A stretch of DNA of 5,310 nt from Spirochaetaceae bacterium. GTDB taxonomy: Bacteria; Spirochaetota; Spirochaetia; Treponematales; Breznakiellaceae. A program made the position numbers and the translations under genes. The stretch spans positions 1-5,310 of the forward strand of contig JAIRSQ010000016.1 of NCBI GenBank assembly GCA_031255395.1, read 5' to 3'. The notes under the pieces were generated by a model. That model ran no database searches. It saw nothing but the letters and a program-made list of their open reading frames with translations, and was not told where the DNA came from. Positions 1 through 4,695 of the stretch are shown here, in pieces (position 1 is the stretch's first letter; every line of letters begins with the position of its first letter).

Positions 1-251
1 GAGATCGCGGGCGACAACCCCTCGATATAGTCCATGTCAGGCTTGTCCATCCGCCCCAAAAACTGCCGCGCATAGGCCGACAGACTTTCGACATAGCGCC
101 GCTGCCCCTCCGCAAAAATCGTATCGAAAGCCAGCGAACTCTTCCCCGACCCCGACAACCCCGACACAACAATCAGCCTGTCCCGAGGCAGATCCAAATC
201 AATATTCTTTAAATTGTGCTCCCGCGCCCCACGTATCACGAGCTTATCCAT
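1..251 (-). CDS. uvrA: UvrA, excinuclease ABC subunit A (N-terminal part, cut by window edge)
   Basis: UvrA is the cytoplasmic ATPase that, with UvrB, detects bulky DNA lesions at the start of nucleotide excision repair. Only the first 83 codons are present, followed by two bases of the next; the family is normally about 940 residues. Translation from the ATG at 251 begins [20 protein letters not shown], a near-invariant UvrA start. The first Walker A motif follows at residues 31-39 (GLSGSGKSS, Lys37), then [29 protein letters not shown] sequence at residues 41-65 and the D-Y-I-E-G-L-S-P segment at residues 74-81. The start is fixed by this alignment; only a weak GGGG lies in front of it. The gene is transcribed away from the repeat island, and a possible promoter lies at 258-286. 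No frameshift is visible in the part present. Identification is secure; the rest of the gene is outside the window. Confidence 0.97.
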   Translation of the reverse strand, partial: MDKLVIRGAREHNLKNIDLDLPRDRLIVVSGLSGSGKSSLAFDTIFAEGQRRYVESLSAYARQFLGRMDKPDMDYIEGLSPAI

Positions 252-257
252 GCCCCA

Positions 258-286
258 AGTATATCGGTTATTCCGATCGTGGTCTA
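258..286 (-). promoter_or_regulatory. Possible uvrA promoter with a dyad in the spacer
   Basis: On the minus strand a TAGACC hexamer (286-281, 4 of 6 matches to TTGACA) and a TATACT hexamer (263-258, 5 of 6 matches to TATAAT) are separated by exactly 17 bases. The spacer is mostly occupied by a perfect 5-bp dyad, ATCGG-N5-CCGAT, at 263-277, touching the -10 box. That is a classical place for a repressor to bind. The -10 box ends only 6 bases before the uvrA ATG, so the transcript would be nearly leaderless, which weakens the call. It is a pattern match only. Confidence 0.3.
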
Positions 287-291
287 ATACC

Positions 292-493
292 GAGGAATGA
301 GGAATGGCCACCGACAGGCGGCTGGGGAGTCATCCGGGGGAGCAGGATTGTGGACGAATGAGCAGTGAGCAATGAGCAGTGAGCAATGAGCAATGAGGAA
401 TGAGGAATGAGCAGTGATGTCGAGTGGGGACGGCGAGCGTGCCGGGGGAGCGGGCTTTTGGGCGAACGAGCAGTGAGCAGTGAGGAATGAGCA
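292..493. repeat. Heptamer tandem repeat (consensus RTGAGSA) within longer imperfect repeat units
   Basis: Eight complete 7-bp units run without a break from 358 to 413 (ATGAGCA, GTGAGCA, ATGAGCA, GTGAGCA, ATGAGCA, ATGAGGA, ATGAGGA, ATGAGCA), followed by a partial GTGA. Four more lie at 466-493, the first as ACGAGCA, and two related copies lie at 292-299. A larger period is also present: GAGGAATGAG recurs at 292, 395 and 482. The spacer after each copy carries related sequence, best seen as CCGGGGGAGC, then R-G-rich sequence, then GAACGAGCAGTGAGCA-like sequence at about 334-371 and 442-479. The third spacer is more diverged. Because the repeat is 7 bp long it shifts reading frame at each unit, and there is no credible gene across it. 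Similar heptameric repeats (STRRs) are known from cyanobacteria; kinship with those is not implied. Confidence 0.85.
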
Positions 494-551
494 ATTGTGT
501 CGATTTGGGGGCTGACGAGTCGTCTCGGCGAGCGGGCTTGAGAGTGAGTGA

Positions 552-590
552 TGGCAGGCGGCCATCCCTCATTGCTCATTCGCCCTGCCA
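552..590. repeat. Inverted repeat enclosing reverse-oriented heptamers
   Basis: A perfect 7-bp inverted repeat, TGGCAGG (552-558) and CCTGCCA (584-590), encloses CATCCCT-CATTGCT-CATT (563-580). These inner units are the reverse complement of the heptamers in the array to the left (AGCAATG family). The array is therefore followed by a short stretch in opposite orientation, placed in the loop of a potential hairpin. No gene overlaps it. Confidence 0.55.
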
Positions 591-773
591 GCCTGCTCGC
601 GCTGGATTGCTTCGCCTTGCATACCGGTTGAGAGGCTGGGCGGAGTCCGCCCGTTACCGCTTGTGGGCAGAGTCGCGGATAAGGGGTTTAGAGTCGTTTT
701 TGCTGGCGAAGGGCCTGTTTTTGCGGTGTTAGGCGGGAGGAGAGGCAGCTTTGTAGGGGATTTTGGCGGGTTT

Positions 774-793
774 CCCCAAAAGGGGTCTGACCC
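774..793. repeat. CCCC-A4-GGGG palindrome with TCTGACCC tail, copy 1
   Basis: CCCCAAAAGGGG at 774-785 is followed directly by TCTGACCC. The same arrangement, CCCC-TA-GGGG followed by CCTGACCCC, recurs at 964-982. The shared core GGGGYCTGACCC is itself partly self-complementary (GGGG against CCC around TCTGA), so alternative hairpins can form. It resembles REP-type small palindromic repeats; that comparison is an inference. Confidence 0.45.
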
Positions 794-929
794 TGGTCTT
801 TGCTTTCCCCGACAGAGGTCCGCCCCTTCCCCTCGCCAACGAAAGTTCCACCGCCTCAACGCCTGTCACAGCCTCCGTCAGGCGCTCCGCCCCGCGAGGA
901 GCGGCAATTTGCCGAATATTCCCCACATT

Positions 930-961
930 GGATTGTTTCGCCATTAGGTCTAGTAATGACG
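930..961. repeat. Right arm of dispersed palindromic repeat, diverged copy
   Basis: This 32-base segment begins GGATTGTTTC and ends CTAGTAATGACG. It aligns without gaps to 4511-4542, which begins GGATTGCTTC and ends CTCGCAATGACG. The two ends are strongly conserved (3 mismatches in 22 bases) while the central 10 bases differ. A shorter fragment, GGATTGCTTCGCC, lies at 604-616. The matching left arm seen at 4465-4486 is not recognisable here, so this copy is partial. Confidence 0.5.
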
Positions 962-963
962 AC

Positions 964-982
964 CCCCTAGGGGCCTGACCCC
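964..982. repeat. CCCCTAGGGG palindrome with CCTGACCCC tail, copy 2
   Basis: This is the second copy of the motif at 774-793: a perfect 10-base palindrome followed by CCTGACCCC. GGGGYCTGACCC is common to the two copies, which lie 188 bases apart in the same orientation. No open reading frame of substance links them. Confidence 0.45.
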
Positions 983-1046
983 AAGGTATGACCGTCCGGA
1001 CGCCTCGTCGGCCTTCAATCGGCAGTTTTTCCTTCACCCTTTTTAT

Positions 1047-1074
1047 CTCATCCTTCTTCCTTCATTCCTCATTA
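1047..1074. repeat. Pyrimidine-rich block shared with 4554-4595, copy 1
   Basis: CTCATCCTTCTT (1047-1058) is followed by TCATTCCTCATTA (1062-1074). Both strings recur exactly at 4554-4565 and 4583-4595, with a longer spacer in the second copy. CATTCCT is the reverse complement of the AGGAATG heptamer seen at 292-299, so this block belongs to the same repeat family in the opposite orientation. It lies upstream of the rubrerythrin promoter region. Confidence 0.6.
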
Positions 1075-1098
1075 CTAATTCCTCTTATCCGCGCGTCC

Positions 1099-1127
1099 TT
1101 GACCGCCAGAAATATATTGGCTAATAT
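1099..1127 (+). promoter_or_regulatory. Possible promoter of the rubrerythrin gene
   Basis: TTGACC at 1099-1104 (5 of 6 matches to the -35 consensus) is followed after 17 bases by TAATAT at 1122-1127. TATGAT at 1125-1130 is an alternative -10 box with a 20-base spacer. The sequence from about 1108 to 1200 becomes AT-rich, unlike the GC-rich island before it, which fits a promoter and an untranslated leader of about 80 bases. I see no clear PerR-type operator. This is a pattern match only. Confidence 0.4.
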
Positions 1128-1210
1128 GATACTAAGGATTGTTAGTAAAACTTAAGCGTATATCGCAAAGGCTGTTAGCCGGAAGTAAATATGGTTTATA
1201 GAGGTGTTTT

Positions 1211-1753
1211 ATGAAGAAATGGGTTTGTTTGGTTTGCGGCTATGTTCATACCGGGGACAAGCCGCCGGAATTCTGTCCTATATGCAAAGCGCCGGCGTCA
1301 AAATTCAAAGAGGAAATCGGTGGGGGCAAATATGCGTCGGAGCATATTATCGGAGTGGCAAAAGACGTTGAAGACGACATCAAAAATGATTTAATTGCCA
1401 ATTTTAACGGTGAATGCAGTGAGGTGGGAATGTATCTCGCCATGAGTCGCGCCGCCGACCGCGAAGGTTATCCCGAAATCGCAGAAGCCTTCAAACGTTA
1501 CGCGTTCGAAGAGGCGGAACACGCCGCTAAGTTCGCCGAGTTGCTGGGCGACGTTTTAAGCGCAAGTTCCAAGAAAAACCTTGAAATGCGCGTAGCGGCT
1601 GAAGCGGGCGCGTGCGCCGGCAAGACCGAACTTGCGAAAAAGGCCAAAGAAAGAGGGTACGACGCGATTCACGACACTGTTCACGAGATGGCGCGGGACG
1701 AGGCCCGCCACGGCTCAGGTTTCGCCGGTCTGCTGAAACGTCACTTTGGCTAA
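1211..1753 (+). CDS. rbr: Reverse rubrerythrin (N-terminal rubredoxin, C-terminal diiron domain)
   Basis: This is a cytoplasmic non-haem iron peroxidase of anaerobes that reduces hydrogen peroxide to water, drawing electrons through its rubredoxin centre. Residues 1-35 are a rubredoxin-like domain with C6-x2-C9 and C22-x2-C25, spaced as expected for an Fe(Cys)4 site. Residues about 45-178 are a four-helix ferritin-like domain. Probable diiron ligands are Glu68, the Glu101-x2-His104 pair, Glu131 and the Glu164-x2-His167 pair. Domain order is the opposite of classical rubrerythrin, which defines the reverse type known from clostridia; 180 residues is the normal length. The ATG follows GAGGTG at 1201-1206 with short spacing, a good ribosome site. 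The gene stands alone, faces the M15 peptidase gene across a strong terminator, and probably forms its own transcript. The family is secure; the physiological reductase is not encoded here. Confidence 0.95.
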   Translation: MKKWVCLVCGYVHTGDKPPEFCPICKAPASKFKEEIGGGKYASEHIIGVAKDVEDDIKNDLIANFNGECSEVGMYLAMSRAADREGYPEIAEAFKRYAFEEAEHAAKFAELLGDVLSASSKKNLEMRVAAEAGACAGKTELAKKAKERGYDAIHDTVHEMARDEARHGSGFAGLLKRHFG

Positions 1754-1785
1754 CCGCTTTTCTCCGCAATCTGAAAAATAACGGC

Positions 1786-1825
1786 AAAGGCACTTTCAAA
1801 ATATAATTTTGAAAGTGCCTTTTTT
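1786..1825 (+). terminator. Strong intrinsic terminator between convergent genes
   Basis: A perfect 16-bp stem pairs 1786-1801 with 1807-1822 around a 5-base loop (TATAA). A run of six T lies at 1820-1825, partly in the stem. It starts 33 bases after the rubrerythrin stop and serves that gene. Because the stem is perfect and the left arm starts with AAA, it may also stop minus-strand transcripts coming from the M15 peptidase gene, whose stop lies 31 bases away. The T-tract is clearly better in the plus direction. Confidence 0.9.
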
Positions 1826-1855
1826 ACGCCCGTATTGCCCGAAAATCCCGCGCGG

Positions 1856-2740
1856 CTAAAACGCCGCCGCTTCCCATTCGTGTATAAACTGAAGAGCGTA
1901 CTGCTGTATCCCGTCAAACCATTTGTCAATGAAGGCGGCGAGGCCTGTCCCCACATAGCGGTAGTGCCAGCTTTCCCAGCGATAGCCTGTCAGCTGTTCA
2001 TAGCCGTCTGGAAAAGACAGCGACCAGCCGTACGCGGGGCCGTTCGCGAGTATCCAGCGTCCCGCGGATGTACCGGCAAAATCATCCGTGATCGAGCCGA
2101 AGTCCACGGCAAGCCCCAACTGGTGCTGGCTGAACCCAGGCCGGGAAGATTCTCTGTCGGCGGTTTCCTGCCCGCTCTCGCGGACGTTGCGGCTATAAAC
2201 TTCGGCTTGGTAATCGAAGGAGCGGTAAGCTGAAGAGGCCGTGAGAGTGACTCCCTCGGCGCGGGCCGCCTGGGCCATGCGTTCCAGCGCGTCCGCGGCC
2301 GCTTGCCGCAACCGCAGACCGGAACGGCTTACGCGGTAAGAGCCACTGTTATCAAGCGTTACAAGATCGTCCGGCTCGTAGCCGTCGGGTAGAGCGTGCC
2401 GCTTGTCGACAAGCCGGCGCAGGAACGGATCGCCTTCCTCCGCCGCCAGCAGATCCGGCAGGAACACGGCCTCACCCGCCGCCCGTATTCGGTCGCCCAT
2501 TGACCGCGGAATTCCGGCCCCTAGCAACGCATGTTCCAACCGCTGCCCGTAGGCATCCGCGTTGTCCGCGATTTCCGCAACTTCAACAACGCCCGCAGTA
2601 TCGGCCGTCCGCGCCAATGCCTGCTCCCGCGAAGCGCCGCGCGCGCATGAAAACGCCGCCGTAGCGACAAGCGAAACGCAAATCAAACCGGCAAACCTCA
2701 TTCTATGATCAGACCTTTCAAACGTTGCCGCGCCGCTCAT
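1856..2740 (-). CDS. M15B/VanY-like D-alanyl-D-alanine carboxypeptidase, exported
   Basis: This is a zinc peptidase that trims the terminal D-Ala from peptidoglycan stem peptides outside the cytoplasmic membrane. The catalytic domain (about residues 105-265 of 294) shows A-Y-R-S (171-174), the zinc motif S-x-H-x2-G-x-A-x-D (His206, Asp213) and E-S-W-H-Y-R-Y-V-G with catalytic Glu256 and zinc ligand His259, so it should be active. A hydrophobic signal segment lies at residues 16-30 and is followed by Cys32 in A-F-S-C, a poor but spirochaete-like lipobox. The start at 2740 overlaps the leuB stop as ATGA, implying translational coupling. The alternative ATG at 2701 gives a more normal signal peptide beginning MRFAGLICV and has AAAGG 12 bases upstream. 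I keep 2740 for the overlap but regard 2701 as nearly as likely. A link to vancomycin resistance is not supported; no van genes are nearby. Confidence 0.88.
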   Translation of the reverse strand: MSGAATFERSDHRMRFAGLICVSLVATAAFSCARGASREQALARTADTAGVVEVAEIADNADAYGQRLEHALLGAGIPRSMGDRIRAAGEAVFLPDLLAAEEGDPFLRRLVDKRHALPDGYEPDDLVTLDNSGSYRVSRSGLRLRQAAADALERMAQAARAEGVTLTASSAYRSFDYQAEVYSRNVRESGQETADRESSRPGFSQHQLGLAVDFGSITDDFAGTSAGRWILANGPAYGWSLSFPDGYEQLTGYRWESWHYRYVGTGLAAFIDKWFDGIQQYALQFIHEWEAAAF

Positions 2741-3882
2741 GCCGGAATGTTTTCCAACGCCTTCATGACGGCGGCGGCCATCTCGTTTGTTCCCACAATT
2801 TTTTCCGCCGACGCCGTGCTGGAACGGCTCGCTATATCAATTGTGCGGAGCCCGCTGTCCAGCGTCGCGTTCACGGCAACTTCAATCGCCCGCGCCTCTT
2901 TCTCAAGCGAGAACGAGTGGCGCAGCATCATGGCGGCGGAAAGTATCGCGGCGAGCGGATTCGCGATGTTTTTGCCGGCGATGTCCGGAGCGGAGCCGTG
3001 TATCGGCTCATACATTCCCGTAGGATACTTCCTTCCTTCAACCTTCAACCCGATACTTGCCGATGCCAGCATACCGATGGAGCCTGTCAGGACTGAGGCC
3101 TCGTCGGAAAGTATGTCTCCGAATATGTTTGACGTAACAATCACGTCGAACTGTCCGGGCGCTCGGACAAGTTGCATCGAACAGTTGTCAACGTACATGT
3201 ACGAAGTTTCGATATCTTTGTGGCAGGCGGCCATTTCCATCGTTATTTCGCGCCAAAACCGCGAGGACTCAAGGACATTCGCCTTGTCTACAAGGCAGAG
3301 CTTCCCGCGCCTTGCCTTTGCCGCGTCATAGGCGACTCTTAGCACACGCTCAATCTCGGCCCGGCTGTAACGTTCCGTGTCGAACGCCGATGACGACGGG
3401 GATTTTCCGTCACCGTCACGCCCCCGCTCGCCAAAGTATATTCCGCCCGTCAGTTCGCGCACGATGAGCAGGTCGAAGGCCGGCTTGCCTTCGTTGTTGC
3501 TCGCCGTCAGCGTCTCGTCTTTGAGCGGGCAGGCGTCCCTAAGTTGCGGAAGAAGGGCGGCGGGACGCAGGTTAGCAAATACGCCAAGCCCCGCCCGCAA
3601 GCCCAGCAGCGCGCGCTCCGGCCTTAAATGCCCGGGCAGCGTCTCCCACTTGGGGCCGCCAACCGCTCCCAAAAGCAACGCGTCGCACTGCAACGCGGCC
3701 TCCAACGTCGAGGTCGGCAACGGCTCGCCGACAGAATCGATGGCGCAGCCGCCCGCCTCCAACTCGACAAAATTAAAAATATGTCCAAACTTATCTCCCG
3801 CAAGCTCAAGCGCGTCAACAGCTTTGGAGGTAACTTCCGGCCCGATACCGTCGCCGGGCACAAGCGCAATAGAATAGTTCAT
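2737..3882 (-). CDS. leuB: 3-isopropylmalate dehydrogenase
   Basis: LeuB is a cytoplasmic homodimer that oxidises and decarboxylates 3-isopropylmalate with NAD+ to 2-oxoisocaproate, the third dedicated step of leucine synthesis. At 381 residues it is a little longer than the usual 350-370. Visible motifs are G-D-G-I-G-P-E-V (10-17), the substrate arginines in L-R-A-G-L-G-V-F-A-N-L-R-P (Arg96, Arg106), R-E-L-T-G-G-I-Y-F-G (Arg142, Tyr149), D-K-A-N-V-L (Lys200), Y-V-D-N (Asp232) and F-G-D-I-L-S-D-E (Asp256, Asp260). The NAD-binding loop G-S-A-P-D-I-A-G-K-N-I-A-N-P is at 296-309. All catalytic positions are kept. The Y-x-F-G to isopropylmalate-type loop context favours LeuB over isocitrate or tartrate dehydrogenases. 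The start fits the family exactly, although no strong ribosome site precedes it. leuA, leuC and leuD are not adjacent, so the pathway must be completed elsewhere. Confidence 0.96.
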   Translation of the reverse strand: MNYSIALVPGDGIGPEVTSKAVDALELAGDKFGHIFNFVELEAGGCAIDSVGEPLPTSTLEAALQCDALLLGAVGGPKWETLPGHLRPERALLGLRAGLGVFANLRPAALLPQLRDACPLKDETLTASNNEGKPAFDLLIVRELTGGIYFGERGRDGDGKSPSSSAFDTERYSRAEIERVLRVAYDAAKARRGKLCLVDKANVLESSRFWREITMEMAACHKDIETSYMYVDNCSMQLVRAPGQFDVIVTSNIFGDILSDEASVLTGSIGMLASASIGLKVEGRKYPTGMYEPIHGSAPDIAGKNIANPLAAILSAAMMLRHSFSLEKEARAIEVAVNATLDSGLRTIDIASRSSTASAEKIVGTNEMAAAVMKALENIPA

Positions 3883-3905
3883 GATACCAGCATAACGCGC
3901 CGCGT

Positions 3906-3930
3906 TCCGTCGCGCAATCGGCGGGACGGA
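3906..3930 (-). other. Intercistronic hairpin between the FtsB-like gene and leuB
   Basis: Bases 3906-3930 fold into a 6-bp stem (TCCGTC with GACGGA), one G-G mismatch and a further 3-bp stem (CGC with GCG) around a 5-base loop. It begins 2 bases after the FtsB-like stop codon in the direction of transcription and ends 23 bases before the leuB start. In the minus direction no T-tract follows, so it is not a normal terminator. It could protect the upstream message end or limit read-through into leuB. On the plus strand it is followed by TTTT, but no plus-strand gene ends there. Confidence 0.5.
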
Positions 3931-3932
3931 TT

Positions 3933-4373
3933 TTACGCTTCTTTCACAAAGCGGAGCACGTCAACGATTCCAAGGCAAATAATCATGGAAAGAGCGATAG
4001 CGAGCGATATGATGCGGAGTGTCTTGTCATTCACATATAACGGAGCGGAGGGGAAGTAATAATCGCCCGAATACATTCTGCCGTTCGGTTTTCCGTTGAG
4101 TCCCGCTATGCGTATGAAATACTCGTCCGTGTCTCCGTAGCCCAGTTCGCGCGCGTACACGGAAACCGTGTCCGTATCATGAAGGAGAGCGTCTTTTGTT
4201 TCCGCAAATTCACTGTTGATGTCTTGCAGATGCCTTATGTTGACGAGCAGTTTTTCTTTTTCAGTGCCAAGCTGGTTATAGGCCGAAAACCCCGCCGCTC
4301 CCGCCATTATTGACGAGACCGCGTAAAATAACAGGGCTATCCACAGGGCTGCAAGATATTTTAGCGCCGGCAT
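3933..4373 (-). CDS. FtsB/DivIC-family septum formation initiator-like membrane protein
   Basis: Proteins of this family are small bitopic membrane proteins that join FtsL and FtsQ/DivIB in the divisome and help activate septal wall synthesis. The 146-residue product has a first hydrophobic segment at about residues 5-28, a charged heptad-like region at about 33-62 suited to a coiled coil (QLGTEKEKLLVNIRHLQDIN), then S-V-Y-A-R-E-L-G-Y-G at 71-80, the conserved turn after the coiled coil in this family. Residues 84-90 (EYFIRIA) match the usual following strand. Unusually, a second hydrophobic segment lies at about 119-141, so both ends would be in the cytoplasm with the coiled coil outside. 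That is atypical for FtsB or DivIC of model bacteria. No clear ribosome site precedes the ATG. It is probably the first gene of the operon with leuB and the M15 peptidase gene. Confidence 0.72.
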   Translation of the reverse strand: MPALKYLAALWIALLFYAVSSIMAGAAGFSAYNQLGTEKEKLLVNIRHLQDINSEFAETKDALLHDTDTVSVYARELGYGDTDEYFIRIAGLNGKPNGRMYSGDYYFPSAPLYVNDKTLRIISLAIALSMIICLGIVDVLRFVKEA

Positions 4374-4432
4374 ACCGCATTATCGGCATTGCCCCGCTTC
4401 TTCTTTACTGTGGCTAATGAAATAATATTTAT

Positions 4433-4542
4433 GAGGCCGCCTTGCGGTGGCTCATTCTCTCTTTGTCATTGAGCGCAAAGCGAAGCGCCACTGCCGAGGC
4501 TGCTCTGCATGGATTGCTTCAATCTGCGGGCTCGCAATGACG
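4433..4542. repeat. Dispersed palindromic repeat element, fullest copy
   Basis: The outer arms GTCATTG (4465-4471) and CAATGAC (4535-4541) are perfectly complementary. Inside them GAAGC (4482-4486) pairs with GCTTC (4516-4520), leaving a loop of about 29 bases. A small hairpin, CCGC-CTT-GCGG, lies just before at 4437-4447. The right arm (4511-4542) is shared with 930-961 and, as a fragment, 604-616. Similar GTCATTGCGAGC/GAAGCAATCC sequences recur in many unrelated bacterial genomes, to my recollection, as non-coding palindromic repeats. No transposase is present. It sits between the divergent FtsB-like gene and the AT-rich segment. Confidence 0.65.
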
Positions 4543-4553
4543 GGCAGCCTTAC

Positions 4554-4595
4554 CTCATCCTTCTTGCTTTTTCCTTCATCGATCATTCCTCATTA
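4554..4595. repeat. Pyrimidine-rich block shared with 1047-1074, copy 2
   Basis: CTCATCCTTCTT (4554-4565) and TCATTCCTCATTA (4583-4595) match the block upstream of the rubrerythrin gene exactly. The spacer is longer here and contains TTTTTCCTTCATC, which resembles TTTTTCCTTCACC at 1026-1038. Order and orientation relative to the plus strand are the same in both places, so this is a dispersed repeat and not chance simplicity alone. Confidence 0.6.
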
Positions 4596-4638
4596 GGCGA
4601 CACCTCGCGCTCCTGTGTTTGAATTCAGAATTGCCGCG

Positions 4639-4667
4639 TTGACAAAAAGGAAAGAATATGCAATAAT
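4639..4667 (+). promoter_or_regulatory. Sigma-70-type promoter for the DJ-1 remnant and EamA gene
   Basis: A perfect TTGACA (4639-4644) is followed after exactly 17 bases by AATAAT (4662-4667, 5 of 6 matches to TATAAT). Transcription would start near 4674, giving a leader of about 20 bases that includes the ribosome site AAAGGAA (4684-4690) before the ATG at 4696. It is the best promoter match in the window and argues against using the earlier in-frame ATG codons at 4615 and 4666, which lie upstream of the predicted start. Confidence 0.65.
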
Positions 4668-4695
4668 GGAATCGGTCTTAGAGAAAGGAAATTTT

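Larger units (their letters stand above)
591..1098. other. Gene-free repeat-rich intergenic segment
   Basis: I find no convincing gene here; the short open frames on both strands lack ribosome sites, recognisable domains and consistent composition. The segment does hold short structured motifs. A 15-base palindrome, GGGCGGA-G-TCCGCCC, lies at 638-652. A CGCTCC/GGAGCG hairpin lies at 883-903 and overlaps a CGGCAA/TTGCCG palindrome at 902-914. The pair of GGGGYCTGACCC motifs lies at 782-793 and 970-982. Partial copies of a dispersed palindromic repeat lie at about 604-618 and 930-961. A pyrimidine-rich block at 1047-1074 is repeated near 4554-4595. The impression is of accumulated mobile or recombinogenic small repeats. 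Confidence 0.6.

Noticed and set aside
292..493. Possible CRISPR array
   Set aside because: The repeats are 7 bp with no unique spacers of 25-40 bp, the larger units are diverged and differ in length, and no cas gene is present.
268..579. Open frames on the minus strand over the heptamer array, reading as runs of H-S-S-L-L-T-A-H / H-C-S-L-L-I-A-H
   Set aside because: All three minus frames give the same kind of low-complexity peptide because a 7-bp repeat cycles through the frames; there is no ribosome site or domain. This is a repeat artefact, not a gene.
663..1037. Several small open frames on both strands in the left repeat island
   Set aside because: They overlap each other, cross palindromes and repeat motifs, have no Shine-Dalgarno sequence and match no family I can recognise.
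591..1098. tRNA or small structured RNA gene among the palindromes
   Set aside because: I could not assemble a cloverleaf or a recognisable RNA family; the hairpins are short and overlap repeated motifs. A covariance-model search would be needed to rule it out fully.
1835..2233. Plus-strand open frame opposite the M15 peptidase gene
   Set aside because: It is the antisense of a clear zinc peptidase with intact motifs and begins just beyond a terminator.
2705..3331. 208-codon plus-strand open frame opposite leuB
   Set aside because: It lies antisense to leuB, whose active-site residues are all present; the long frame reflects the codon bias of a GC-rich gene.
3377..4059. Plus-strand open frames opposite the leuB N-terminus and the FtsB-like gene
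   Set aside because: They are antisense shadows with serine/proline/arginine-rich composition and no ribosome site.
4615..4695. N-terminal extension of the DJ-1-like protein from the ATG at 4615 or 4666
   Set aside because: These codons lie before or within the strong TTGACA-N17-AATAAT promoter, and the family start plus an AAAGGAA ribosome site point to 4696.
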